A stretch of 64,000 nucleotides of DNA, taken from Lethocerus indicus (taxonomy: Eukaryota > Arthropoda > Insecta > Hemiptera > Belostomatidae). The position numbers and the translations under genes are program-made. This document shows positions 23,043-34,800 of the stretch, piece after piece (position 1 is the stretch's first letter; every line of letters begins with the position of its first letter). Where the stretch lies: the NCBI GenBank assembly GCA_019843655.1, contig JACDQD010000005.1, positions 6,723,575-6,787,574 on the forward strand, given 5' to 3'. The notes beneath the pieces were generated by a model. It saw nothing but the letters and a program-made list of their open reading frames with translations, was not told the origin of the DNA and did not search any database.

Positions 23043-23125
23043 TATATATAAGGCTTTGTTTCTCGACAAGTCGTATCTTCTAGTCAGACCAAGACACCTC
23101 CATCCAGAGACGTATCCGAGTAAGT
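23043..23125 (+). promoter_or_regulatory. Promoter and short non-coding first exon candidate
   Basis: TATATATAAGG at 23043-23053 lies directly after a GC-rich, C/G-run-rich block (about 22,880-23,040). An initiator-like TCAGAC is at 23084-23089, slightly farther from the TATA box than usual (39-43 nt). A perfect donor GTAAGT (context CCGA/GTAAGTATC) starts at 23120. A transcript starting at about 23,076-23,086 would have a first exon of about 35-45 nt with no ATG. The TATA box and donor are strong; the initiator is imperfect. It could be an alternative promoter of the + strand host gene. Confidence 0.35.
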
Positions 23126-26100
23126 ATCAGGTCCCTACGAATTTGTAACCGGGGCTGACGACGTGCACTTTAAATTTTGACACACGGATTCTATAGGCAG
23201 GGCTTAACAATAATATTGAAATATCATCCTGATATTTTTAAATAAGCAAGCACTTATATATATTTTAAAAAGTAATAATACATATAGACGGTTGCCAGCT
23301 TTGATTGGAATATTGATCCCATCTGTAGTCTTTAGTCGGAATAGGTTTACTGAATCCACAGATTTTTCGATCTTACGATTTTCCGTTCCTGGCTATCTTC
23401 AGTATCATTCCGCCGTTGAATTATCGACTGTCGTCGCCACCGTCAGTGCGCAGCTGTTTTGCACCTGCTCGCCACTTTGTACGGGACTTCCGCTGTTGGT
23501 GGGGGGGGGCGAACAAAGTTACGCTCCGGGTTTAAGTTCGGCCCGGCGTTGTTCCACTTCTCGTTACTCCGAGGAATCGTAATGGGCGGTTTTTAACGAC
23601 TGGAGGAGAGGCGGAGGACGCTTCGCGGAACTAATCCCATTTGTTGGTTTAACACTGGGACACCGGGGGTTTGGAGCCGATCGGCGGTGGGCATTGTAGT
23701 GTCCCCTTGTGCCCCGGCGATTGTTTCAATTTCTCTTTGTCCGGAATTCCTCCCCAGTTACACCGTCCCCGGCCATTGTCTTCGGGCCCTGTTTTATCGG
23801 ACGTTTTCTTTGTTCGCCGGCCTCATCTCAGAATCTGTTGGTCCCGGCCATCCCTTCGGAGACATTCCAAAAGGGCCGTACTTGTAGGTATTGAGCTCTA
23901 TCTAACCCTAAACCTAACCTAATTATTATTAAACTGAAAACTGGTATTGTATACGCTCGCAGCCCGAGAATGGAATTCGCACCGTCGGCGAAACCCGAGC
24001 CTCTAAACGCTGAACTACAGCGGCCCGGAATAAATTCTTCCAACCAATAAAATTATCCATTTATGACGAATTATTTTAGCCAATTACACTCAATATTTGC
24101 CGTTTCCGAAACAAGTGCGTCCCAAGCTCTATTTCTGGTATTGTAGTGGGGGAAGATGGTAAAAATAGGCGTCGATACCGAATCTGAATCGCCGCCTTTT
24201 GCGGGTCTAAAACCCGTTTCTTCCGAGGGATTTTCCGGTCAATTTTTCTAGACGGGTTTCGTCCTGTAATATACTACCCCGGTCGATCTGTCGGTTGACC
24301 TTTTCTAACCCGGCATCCATTTCACTGTGCGTCGTCTATCTGGTGGTCGGGTGGCCGGCGGAGTCGAATTGATGGCCTCCCTGCACAACCTTTGCGATTT
24401 GTCCCTGCGAAATTGCCCACGGCCGATCTGCGAATTTGCATCTCACTTCGGGAACACCGGATATATTTTCTCGGTCCGGGACGTACGCCCCTTCGAGAAA
24501 CCCCGTCTGCCCGCATCCCGACACTGCGTCCACTCTCCTCTTCCCAGAAGCATTACCCGGCGAATTTGCCCTGTTGGTTTTCAACCGATAGCGATTTATT
24601 GAATCGAGCAAAACCATATTGGTTGAGTTCGTTCACCACCGCGGATAGAATTTATACTAAAATCTCTAGATACATGCAGTACTTTTGGCACTAATCTTAA
24701 TACTGGGTTGTGGGTCATTTTATGTTTTCTATACTGTTTAATTAACTAGAACACGAAGTAAATTATCGACACTTCTGTGTATAATACATTAGTATTACAT
24801 ACACTTGAATATATTATGGATTTAAATAAAGTAGAAGATATATATTTTAATTAAAATGGAGCGATAACGAAAGTCTTTGCGATCATCCTTCTGCGTTTCT
24901 TTCCTCGTATTTTCCCTCCTCCGTTCCTTTCACCTTTACCCCGGTCACGATGTCGTGCTCTCCCCGGCGTCGTCGTCTCCTGGAAGCCCTCCCCCTAGTC
25001 TACCATCGAGGGTGTCACGCCCCCGGCCCCCGGCCCCCGGCCCCAGCCCCGGCACAGCGTGGCACGGCCGAGCGTGATCGTCAGCCCCATGCTCCGCCCC
25101 GAGTTAATTACCCGAGCACGCCAAACTACTCTTGTTTTCGTGTCTCCGACCTCCGCCGTTGCCGATACAATCGATCCCTAACCTCCACCTCCCGCCCGGG
25201 GGCCTGTGGTTTTAAACTAAATGTCGTATAAACAACTCCTTAACGAGAACAAATCGTCGCTTATCTACCCGACTGTGCGAAACTATCGCGCCCTGAATAC
25301 AAATTTCCCCTTTGTCCGCGAGTCGTTTATTCATTGCCGCGCATAATTACTTTCATTTTCAGAATTTGCATTGACGTTTCGTCGCATAAATATGCATCGC
25401 TATCCCCCAACCACTCTTAAGGAGTAGTTAATTCGAGCCATGCAAATGCAAACTTCCCCACGATCTCAGGATGAATGCACATTTCGTATATTTATCTATT
25501 GTCTATCGCCCGCTCTAATGATTATTCAATTAATTGGTAATTTTCTTCGTCATTCCCAGTTTAGTCGGGTCTATTTTCCTCTGCACCGAGGAAATGACGT
25601 CCCCAGCCAAATTAGGTTTCGATATTGAGGGAGAAACCGGAAATGGACTATCGGCGCATTTCTCTAGTGTTTTACTGCACACTCCATTGCTTAACGTCGA
25701 GCTAAACCCTGATTTAATCTTACAAAGTATAAAGGCTATGTATATTTAGCGTAGGCAGGAGAATCGATATAGCCATCTTATTAGTCAAAAATGTTGTACG
25801 CGCTGTATTTTATTTGTGAAACAAGAGTACAGTGTACTTTCGATTATTCCGATTATTTGGCCAATAGCGCCTGTTAGAACTGCTAAGAACCCGCTCCCGG
25901 GTTCCCGGGGATTGTTAAAGATCTAAGCGTCAATTCTGGTATTTCTTTTTCTGTGTCCGTGAAAAATAAAAAACAAGATAGGCCGGCCATTATTCGGGGC
26001 CGTTATCAGGCCGCGAACACCTGCCCTTATCTGCGGGCCCCGCCACAGCCTGCAACTCTACTCGATTCTCCCATCGGACCTAATGTCCTCCAGAAATGGG

Positions 26101-26850
26101 AGTAAATGAAGGAGGGCTCTATCCTTATTTTTCTTCGCGATTGTTCCCCATTTTAAGGGACGACCGATCGAAAGCAAACGGGGAAGAAACCTTTTTAAAA
26201 ATTCAGACCTGCAGATCGCCTGTTGAAAACTAACATTGGGGGTTCAAAACCCTTAACAATTTCAAAACTATCCCCGTTTATATTCATAAAATGTATTGAT
26301 CAAATCCGCGTTGTTTCAAACAGCCGTTCGTACCTTCTTTTCTAGAGGAATGCTTTAGATTTAAGTGTAAACCTCGTGTACAAAAATGCCCGTACTATTC
26401 GCGTTCCTGTCATTTGCACGCTGGCAAGCCGGCGTAAAGTTTCTTAGCGTCGGACGAAAATAATATTTCCGCCTTGTTTTTGTTCAGCGCCGCAATTCGG
26501 AAGAGAGCCCCCGTCGCAACTTTAAGTAAGGGGGCTGGCTTAATGGAATTAAGAACTGTTGCCGACTGTGGAGTGTGTGTACCGCTAGTATTGCCTCCAG
26601 TTCCATTAACAGCGGTAAATCGGGGCGGTGCCCTTCGGTCGTTGTGTCTGTCGGTTCGCAATTTTATTCCCGAGGTGGAAAAATCGCCCTTCTCCTGCCC
26701 ACCTTCCACAGGTTGTAATTTAAAATAGTCGAGCGTCACTAATTGGCGCCAATTAACCGGTTCTTCTGAATTAACAGAGTGTGTTGATTCCTGAATTTCT
26801 TCTTCTCGCCTCGAAGAAGTGCAAGTCTTCGCCGGGGAAATAATTACTGT
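23126..26850. other. Non-coding stretch, no gene recognised
   Basis: Contains a short telomere-like CTAACCCTAAACCTAACCTAA at 23,902-23,922 (too short to mean more than chance), a tRNA-like relic on the minus strand at about 23,950-24,030, and GC-rich blocks. An isolated good acceptor ends at 25,360. Confidence 0.55.
25019..25050 (+). repeat. CCCCCGG short tandem repeat
   Basis: About four copies of a 7-bp GC-only unit, the last degenerate. Confidence 0.8.
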
Positions 26851-26853
26851 CGA

Positions 26854-26888
26854 TATATAAAATCGGTACTTAAAGAAACGGTCAGTTT
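26854..26888 (+). promoter_or_regulatory. Core promoter candidate: TATA box plus initiator
   Basis: TATATAAAA at 26854-26862 is followed at the canonical distance by TCAGTT (26882-26887), a full match to the arthropod initiator TCAGTY. The initiator A at 26884 is 28-30 nt from the TATA box. Such a pair at correct spacing is unlikely by chance in 64 kb. A transcript starting here would reach the GTATGT donor at 27023 (139-nt exon) or GTAAGT at 27069 (185-nt exon). It could drive an alternative first exon of the + strand host gene. No downstream promoter element was clear. Confidence 0.45.
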
Positions 26889-26996
26889 AACTTTAAAATC
26901 AGATTCCGACATCGGCGTTAATTAAATTTGATGAGATGAATTTTGTTTTTTGTGCATATTTTTTTGTACTTAATTTCCCGTCAATATAATACAATT

Positions 26997-27028
26997 CTAA
27001 ACAACTTTTCTCTTATTTTCAGGTATGT
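26997..27028 (+). promoter_or_regulatory. Candidate recursive (ratchet) splice site 2
   Basis: TTCTAAAC (branch-like) leads into CTTTTCTCTTATTTTCAG ending at 27022, and GTATGT starts at 27023. The acceptor has an unbroken pyrimidine run and the donor is a good consensus. The site lies about 21.2 kb after site 1 and 22.4 kb before site 3. It sits 134 nt downstream of a TATA/Inr pair, so the GTATGT could also be the donor of a first exon starting near 26884. Both uses are possible and are not exclusive. Confidence 0.6.
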
Positions 27029-27068
27029 ACACCTCTTGAATTTCCAGACCAATGTGGATTTTTTTCTA
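27023..27068 (+). other. Possible recursive-splice exon, 46 nt
   Basis: The segment runs from the acceptor at 27022 to a perfect second donor, GTAAGT, at 27069-27074. Two of its three reading frames are open. Competition between GTATGT at the start and GTAAGT at the end is what a recursive-splice exon would need: definition through the downstream donor, then removal through the upstream one. No protein domain is recognisable in so short a piece. Confidence 0.4.
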
Positions 27069-27155
27069 GTAAGTAATTATTTTTTAATTATAGTTAAATT
27101 TATAAATAAAATTACCAAATATGGTTGCAGGAAGGGTTCCGTAGGGTAAAACATT

Positions 27156-27393
27156 TTAACCCTCTATGGGCCCGTGTAACTTTCAGTTCACATTTCAATT
27201 TATCGAGATTTTACCAAATAATTATAGCTTTTTTCGTGAGATGGGGCATAAATCTTAATGCTATAACGTTGTCAAGACAACAAATATCAGTATCAATTTT
27301 TTTTCATTTGCATGTATAGGTTCATAATTGCTGATTTTTCGTTCCCCCAATTTTTTTGGATTTAAAATAAAAATTCGGCCCATAGAGGGTTAA
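27156..27393. mobile_element. PiggyBac-like MITE with TTAA target duplications
   Basis: TTAA (27156-27159) is followed by CCCTCTATGGGCC. At the other end GGCCCATAGAGGG precedes TTAA (27390-27393). That gives a 230-bp element with 13-bp perfect terminal inverted repeats and a TTAA duplication, the signature of piggyBac-type transposition. The AT-rich inside has no transposase. It lies about 85 bp downstream of the GTAAGT donor next to recursive site 2. The assignment rests on ends and target site only. Confidence 0.75.
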
Positions 27394-28407
27394 TTTTATA
27401 TATAAAAGAGATTATTTTGAACGTTATGTTATATCTTTGTTTGTTAAGTTTTCGGGTACGCATCACCCCCCCGATAAAATCGCTCTTGAGATGGTCAGAA
27501 CGCTTGTAGTTCCAAAATTTCGTTGGAAGAGCCTTACACCTGAAGGTGTATTAGTTCCTTCCGTGGCCTATGGTAGAATAGACTCAGTTCGTTGAGATCG
27601 GATAAGGCGGATTATTAGGCTGATGATGGCAATAATAATAATGGGCCCTGATGAAAGCAGTGTGGCGTGACCGTGCCCCATTCCATCGGCTTAATTAACA
27701 CTCTAAGTTCCCCTTCTCCGTTGATGGATCGCCGGAGTCTCCTCTGTCGTGACGGCCGAATGTAATTCGGCGTATTTCGTTATTCGTTCGCGGGGAATAA
27801 AAATCCGCGCGGAACCCGTTCTTCATTCAGCCCGGACCGCTTTCTCTATTCAAATGCGACAAGTCCCCAAGCGGAGAAAAGTTCAACCGACCGGGGCCCG
27901 TGCTTTAATACCCGTTCGATCTTTAAGCCCCGTTATTCGTCGATCGGCGCCATTAAGTACAGCGATTCCAGTTTCAATACCGCCATCGTTCTAGCAATCT
28001 AGTGTTTCCAGAAAAATAGAACCTTGAAACAGTACGTACCCTGTCAACCATAATAGTTCAAAAATACATCGACCAATTCCGTTCAGATTAGATAAAAAAT
28101 ATTTCAACAATATCAGAATTAACTCTCACCCTAGTTTTATTTCACTATATATTTAGGAAAAGTTTATGAATTTCCAGAAGGTTGGTTCAATTGACGTTTA
28201 CGATTCCGTGCAACTGTGTTTTCATATATTAAGTTGACGTATTCTATCTGTAAAATCCTGTTAAATTAATCCAGATAGAAGCAACGGGCTACGTGTAAGA
28301 CATAGAAATTGATACACAATTATAAATATATAAACATTTATGGGGCCTCTTAGAGGACCTCATGAACCGAATTACACGCTTGCTAAATAAAGAATTTAAT
28401 ATTTTAA

Positions 28408-28431
28408 AACTACAACTATGTAGTTGTAGTT
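28408..28431. repeat. Near-perfect palindrome
   Basis: Arms of 11 bp, AACTACAACTA and TAGTTGTAGTT, are separated by TG. It is too short for a microRNA hairpin and not followed by a T-run. It could be a dyad binding site or a chance palindrome. Confidence 0.6.
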
Positions 28432-28533
28432 CAAATACATTTGAGATTTTCAGCGAACTTCAGTCCTGAAGAAATTACAGAGTATTTCCAATTTTTACAA
28501 TGCTCTTCTAAACGAACAACGTTCCTACTACTG

Positions 28534-28743
28534 CTACCGCGAGGGCTGTTCTGTTTCCGAATTGCCGCCCACGCGGGTCCATCTTCGCGCTTCACTTGGG
28601 GTTTTCATCCGTCCATTTAAAGAGTTTTCTATAGGAGGGATACTATTCCAAGAGGGGGGCCGAAGCTCCAAGCTAAAACTTTGGGTTCGTAGGCTGGAAG
28701 AAGTTTCGGAGGATTTCGCGTCCCGCTCGCCCAATCGCGTCGT
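28534..28743 (-). CDS. Possible coding exon on the minus strand with good acceptor
   Basis: On the minus strand, CCGTCATCATTTTTTGCAG ends at 28744 and opens directly into about 69 sense codons (TTRLGERDAKSSETSSSLR at the start), ending at a TAG at 28534-28536. Composition is polar and Ser/Arg/Glu-rich. The opposite strand is also open over most of this GC-rich stretch, which is typical of chance ORFs. A terminal exon is possible; nothing identifies it. Confidence 0.18.
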   Translation of the reverse strand, partial: TTRLGERDAKSSETSSSLRTQSFSLELRPPSWNSIPPIENSLNGRMKTPSEARRWTRVGGNSETEQPSR

Positions 28744-31700
28744 CTGCAAAAAATGATGACGGAGACTGGGAATTTTAAGCACCCGAACAATTTAATGCGG
28801 TTTTTCGGGCTTCGGGGGGCGAAGTACTATTTCCCTTCTTTTTTTCGGTCGGGGGAGTCCGGGGGTGGCTTTTAATTTACTTTTACCGCTTCGAGTTTAT
28901 TTATTTTGGCCCTCGCTGTCAACTACAGCGGTCGGACGGTGTGTGCGTGTCATTAAGGCGGGGACGTCTGTCTGCTCCCGTTGAAATATTTGCCCCGCGC
29001 CCATTTTGTTTCGGTTTTCACTTCTGCTCGGTAAAAAGGTTGTAGTGGGCAGTATAGTTTTCGACGAAAACTTTCAAACCCTCAGTATTCATATAGTTTT
29101 AATTCCCCGTACATCGTATTCTCGAAATCGTCCAAATTTAAACCGAATAATAATGAAGTCCTAGTATTGAAAATACAATTCATGAGGTCACTCGATTCCT
29201 TTATTGTCCCCCATAAATATAATTCTCGCAAAAACATCCCCAGGAGGAAGTTTATTTAGGAACTAAGAATAGACAGTTGAGTATGGAGTTATGAATGTAA
29301 TTTTATTAGATATAAATTGTATTATATTTTTCAGCGAATTTACTTTGGATAGTTTAAGTAAAGCCCGATAATTTAGTTTTGGCTCTCTTTGTGTTCTACA
29401 AGAACGCGAGAATCAAGGAAAAACGGAAGGCGGGAAGGAAACGAGGAGGAAATATTTGTTATTTTCTGGGGCGGATTTCATGTGTGGTGTTCCTCTGACG
29501 AGGACTCTCTCCCTCTAAGGATCCTCCTTCACGTCCATTCCCCCTAAACTGTGCCCATTTCCCCCCTTCATATTTTCTTATGAAGGGCCGTACTCTGAAA
29601 CGGCCACGGTTCCCTATTTTAAGTGGTGGGGGAGGAGGGGGGGTGTTATCTCCCCCAGCTTTTTGTGAAAATATATTTTTCGATTACCCTCGTTTTTTGG
29701 TCGACAACTGAGTAGTTTATTTCTAATCCACTTTTGAAAGTTTTCCTTTTCCGGAGTCCCGACCAAACTTGGGAGTTCGGTCGTTGTAGCGATAAATGTC
29801 AAGATTTTATAAATATCTTACGATGTATCATGTCCTGGTATAATAATACCCGAACAAGTATTGCTGGACTACTAATTGTACTTCACTAGCAAAGAATTTT
29901 ACCACATATTCGAACTTACCCCGTTTATCGTTTGATTTACACTTAAATAGACTTAGCTAGGCTTTTCAAGCCAAGATGAACTTATAGTCCGTATTGACCT
30001 TTCGTCTTATTGCTGGCGGTGAAAGGTTGCTCCTTCTTCTCCCTCGAGTCTGGTGAACTCTCTCGGTTGGACGTCTGTGAAATTCCCCTATTTCTATTCA
30101 TCGCCCGTCCACTCCGTTTTCCCGCTCCCCATTAACCGACCTATTGATTTCAGAGCCGCGATCGGGGACGTAAATATTTGTAATTACCGTACGTTTATGA
30201 TTGATTGTGTTTCGTGCAGCAAATAACACTTTGGACGAGTCAAAATACGGGCAATTTCGCTTCATAAATCCTCGCAATTTGTCCGTGCGGCTAATTACGC
30301 TATCCCGGTTTTTCGACTTCCACTCGCGGATTTCAGCCATTAGAGATTATTACTTTCGAAACTTCTTTTCCAATGTGAGGCTGCTCTTAAGAGCCGTATG
30401 CCGACTTCATGGCGCGGCCATTTCTCCGACTTGTAATTAACAGTGTGATTAATTGAAATTTAGTTTGTTAACGTTGTTTAATACTTTTGTAAACTCCTTC
30501 ATCAGTGTTGATTCTCCCGTTTCCAATATCTTTTTCCGACCGTCGGGTTATTGCATCGATGTGGTTAAATAAACCGTATTTATTGTGAGGGATGTACTTA
30601 TACCAAAAATATAATGCACAAAGTCCTTTATAACAAATTCTAAAATGGCGAGACACTGTAGGTTTCAGTTTATATATTAAATTTGTTCAATGTTCGAAAA
30701 GAGTATAATTTCAGGGTTTTAGTTCGAGGTGATTATTTCTTGCTCCAATTTTCCCCAGCTTTCAGCCGGGTTATTATCTGCATCCCGGTCGAAGAAACAA
30801 CCCTTAGCGGTACTTATTGGCGGTGTACTTACACAGGCGGAAGCTCGGGGGCGCCGTCGGTCCCGAAGAAACTCCGGGCTTGTCCGCCCCTCAACTTGAT
30901 CGCTCCTTCAATTACTGGTCTTATCTCTGGGAGGCCTCCACTTCAGCTTGCGGGGCGGGGTGGAAGGGGGCGAAAATGCGATAACTCTTATCGGCGAAGC
31001 GGCGCCTCTTCCCGGCCACAACCCCGCCGCACCACAAGAGATAGCTGCTCGGGCATTCCTTCTTACCCTGTCGTTCCCAGAGGCCTAATTTATTTGTCCG
31101 AGAAAATTCGCCCGCGGCCCCGTTCTAGCGTACAGCCGTTATTTGGATAGTGAAATTCATTCGAAACCGATATTCCGGATTTTAGAATCGACGCGAAACT
31201 GACGCCCCCAATACTGAAACCCCCGAAATAACAAGTTAGGTTCGGCAGGACCTTTTACAAGTTTATTTTTTCATAAGTCATTAATCAACATCATTTCAAT
31301 AATACGTTGAAACTAGCGGTTCAAATTTGCGGAAATTTTTGTTTCGGAAAATGATCTTTTCATGATTTTCGCGCGACCCCCCAACGGCCTAAACCCCCGG
31401 TGTCTCATCCTCGTCCGGACAACATTTCTGCCCGGATATTCATTCGAATCCTACTTAGAATATAGGTCCGAAGGGTTGGATAGAGAGAAAGTGAGAGAGG
31501 GGGAAAGGATGGAAATTCGTGGAAAAATGTTGTTGACGGACATTTTGACTGGTGGGAGGCTCGTTCTCGCTCCTGGCTTGGGACCGCGGCGGAAAAACTG
31601 TAATTTCGGGGATGGGGAGTGGAAGGATGCCGAGGACGTCGGGAAGGAGCTTGAGAGGGAGAGAGAGAGGGTTGGAGGGAGAGTTTAATCCTTGCTGTCT

Positions 31701-31840
31701 GGTTGGGGAGAGAGAGAGAGAGAGACCCACTTAGGGGTATTGTTCACCCCGCAGCCGCTAGACAAAACAGACATTCCCCGCAGTATAAACAGATAGAGCC
31801 CTAGTCCGAGGGACTAAACCCCGAACACTTACTTAACTCC

Positions 31841-31868
31841 CTCTCTCTCTCTCTCCCTCTCTCCCTCC
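31841..31868 (+). repeat. (CT)n microsatellite
   Basis: CT run, 120-180 bp after two (GA)n runs at about 31,661-31,677 and 31,709-31,724; the opposite-strand runs could pair. Confidence 0.85.
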
Positions 31869-34800
31869 TTCGTGTTTCACTGTATTCCCTTCCCTATCCA
31901 GTTTCCTTCGCGAAGAAAGATTGCGGTCTGCGGGCTCACCAGGGCAGTGGTGGGGGAGCTTCCACGTTTTGTCCCGTTCTCCCCCGGAATACGCTTAAGC
32001 GCCGGCACCGTAAGCTTCAGGAAATCTGACTCCTGGAAAACTTTCATAATGAATGCTATCCAGATAATAGAATTGAGAAGAAAAGCCGCCCCCGTTTCTG
32101 ATGGTGACGGCTAGAAATAAATGTTGCACGGATGTTATCTTTATTTGTAAGGACACCTGAACAATATCCACGAAAAATTAATATTACTTATAAAATGAAA
32201 AGAACAAATGACGGTCCTAATCTACCTAGGAAAGATGAATATTAAGCTCGATGCGGGCAGAATTACTGTCCAGAGGCTTAATCTGGGAATTAAGTTGTCT
32301 CGCCTTTTGTAATGCGAGTTGGAGTAAATATAAATATTTGTAGTCATTTAAAATAACTCCTTAATAGGCTCCTTATTTGTTTTGTTTCACGCCCAACAAT
32401 GTATTAGAATTAGAGAAAAATTGTTGATTGGCGTCGTTTTCGTTGCTATCCGACCCACCCGGTTATTCAGCGGTTCGGAAACAAAAAATAAATAAAACCG
32501 AAATTGACGTTCTCGAATAGTTGTGTAACTGTTTTAATTGGGCGGAGGCACTTCCACATTTAAAAAAAGCTAACGGATGCATCATCCAATATCGGTCGGT
32601 TCGACAGTCTGGTGGTTCGAAAACAAGAGAATCTAAAATTTACCCACTGCCACTCAAAGGTTCATACAGTTGCGGTTGCGAAAATATGTAATTTAAATAT
32701 AACCTGCCTGACAGGGTTGAATGGTTATAAGTTTATTTCAGGAATATTAATAAAAAATAAGAGCATCTATAACTATAATCTGAATTTACCAAACCCTCAA
32801 CTTTGACTTTTATTCTGGACAGGGATGTGAGAAAATTGTAGAACGATACCATAAAACGGTATTAAAAAAACTCTATTCCTCTATGATAGATCTAATTCAA
32901 AATTTGCCTTTCGTGCAAATTGCAACTACGAACGAAAACGGCGGTTCGTCCGTATAATAATTCAACGGACAGCTTGGAATCGAATTATTCTACGCTGCCG
33001 GCTGCGGTTAGAGATGCTGGAACGACGGCTCGGTTCCGAACGGGTTTGCGGTCTCGGCCGAAAGTTCGTTAGAGAAACTATGCCGGGATTTCTCGCCCGT
33101 CTGAAATCGTAAATAGGTATAATCGGGTATATTCTCAGGGCAGTTGGCGCGGTACGATATGATGGTTCCGGCACAGTGTTACGTGGCATAACTTCAATTA
33201 ACCGGTCTAGCTCTCTCTCGAAAGTGGTACAATGTGTTGAATCGTCATCACTTGTGTATAGACACTAATTACAATCGTGGATGTTTTGATTTTTACCTGT
33301 AAAAAATTGTAAATATTTTTTCCTAATGAGCTGAACGAACACTGTTGAACTTTGTATCCGAATTTTTGGCGAGGGAAAAAATTTGAAACAATTTCAATGC
33401 TCGGAGGAGTTGCCAGGCTTTCGCCGTTGCCGAGCGGCGTTGAGGTAACGCGCTTGAAAAAAAAATATTGACAGAACGCGGTGGGATAGAAAACCGGTCT
33501 ACCTCCTGGAACGGACAGGTGAGCGAGTCTATTTTCTGAAACTTTACGGCGACGGAAAATAGAACGTCTAGGCGGGAGTGAAAAAACGCAGGTACTGGGC
33601 CGTTACCTTCCGGATGGGGAATTTTAGATTCTCCATAACTGCCTGTTCTAACTTATGGCGGGGGTGAGAGGGTCAGTGATCTAATGAAACCTCCCGAGGG
33701 CAGTAATAATCTCCGCCGGGGTTGTTTTATTACAGCGTAAATCTCTCCAGTCCCAACTATTCTACCAGTCATTCCTCCCCCCCCCTGTTAGGCTAACTCA
33801 ATTGCAGTAATAATAACCCATCTACTTCCCGTCTAATTTAGTTAGCTACCGGACGCTTTTTATGAAGATCTTTATAATGACGGGTTGGGATATTGAAGAT
33901 CGTTCTTTATATATTTTATTATAGCATTTATATATTTTTTTATAATTATTGGTTATCCATAGGCCGGAAGGGAAAACGCAACATCAGCCATATCCCACAA
34001 TTCTGTTTAATTCGCCCCTTCAACTCGCATCGAGGATTTAGATTTATACAGGGGAAACAAACTCTCTATAGCTCGTATTGTTGCTTGTTCTATTGTTTAT
34101 ATATAATCGGCTTTTCGGAAGGGATTCCGGTCTTGTTCCGTCCTCGTCTTGGTTCGCACGTTGCTACTATGGCAATACTATACAGTATATACATTGGAAA
34201 GCGTTTAATGCCGAACCGTGTATGGGAACCGAAATATATTTTTTCGTATTAAATGATAAAAAATCACAAATGTCCTTAAATTTATATTGTCAAACATATC
34301 ACATTAATTGAAGTATCAACACCACTTACCTTTATTTAATAAATTTAAAATAAGAAACAATCAATGAAAATTGTGACGTAAGAAAGAATATCACTTTTTT
34401 ATAATCAATTGTCCACCTACTTTTCGATTTCATCCATTTCTATATATCGGAACCGGTTTAACAATGAACCAATCGTACCTTTGATAATTAAAGTTTTTAT
34501 TTGTCCGCTATAATTTCAAATTTCTCTGTTTGGAGATTAAGAACAGTCGTTATTATATCGGTTTCTGTTATATAACCACCACAATTGAAACAGATTAAGG
34601 TCGAATATTGAGTATGTCTCAATTGCACAATTAAATAAATATATTGTTAAGATTATAATTCCGATTTTTTAATGACCCACGTTCTTGTTTTCCGCATCGT
34701 ACAACTGGAAATATAGTAATAATTTGGCGTTTGGTCTTCTCTCGTTATATATCGGCTTTGGACAAGCATTGGCCTTTCTGTCATCTCCAGTTGTACCTGT

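Noticed and set aside
23902..23922. CCTAA-type telomere-like repeat
   Set aside because: Only two or three imperfect units, within chance.
23950..24030. tRNA-like sequence on the minus strand (A-box-like TAGTTCAGCGTTTAGAGG, B-box-like GGTGCGAATTCC)
   Set aside because: Acceptor stem does not pair, the anticodon stem is one pair short, and the B box has a substitution and an extra base. At most a decayed tRNA or SINE head.
26410..26739. 109-codon minus-strand frame with protein-like composition
   Set aside because: No acceptor or donor at its borders and the opposite strand is open too; no family recognised.
33276..33310. Minus-strand CAG/GTAAAA junction after a T tract
   Set aside because: Donor half is poor and sequence is simple AT-rich; on the opposite strand from the three strong ratchet sites.
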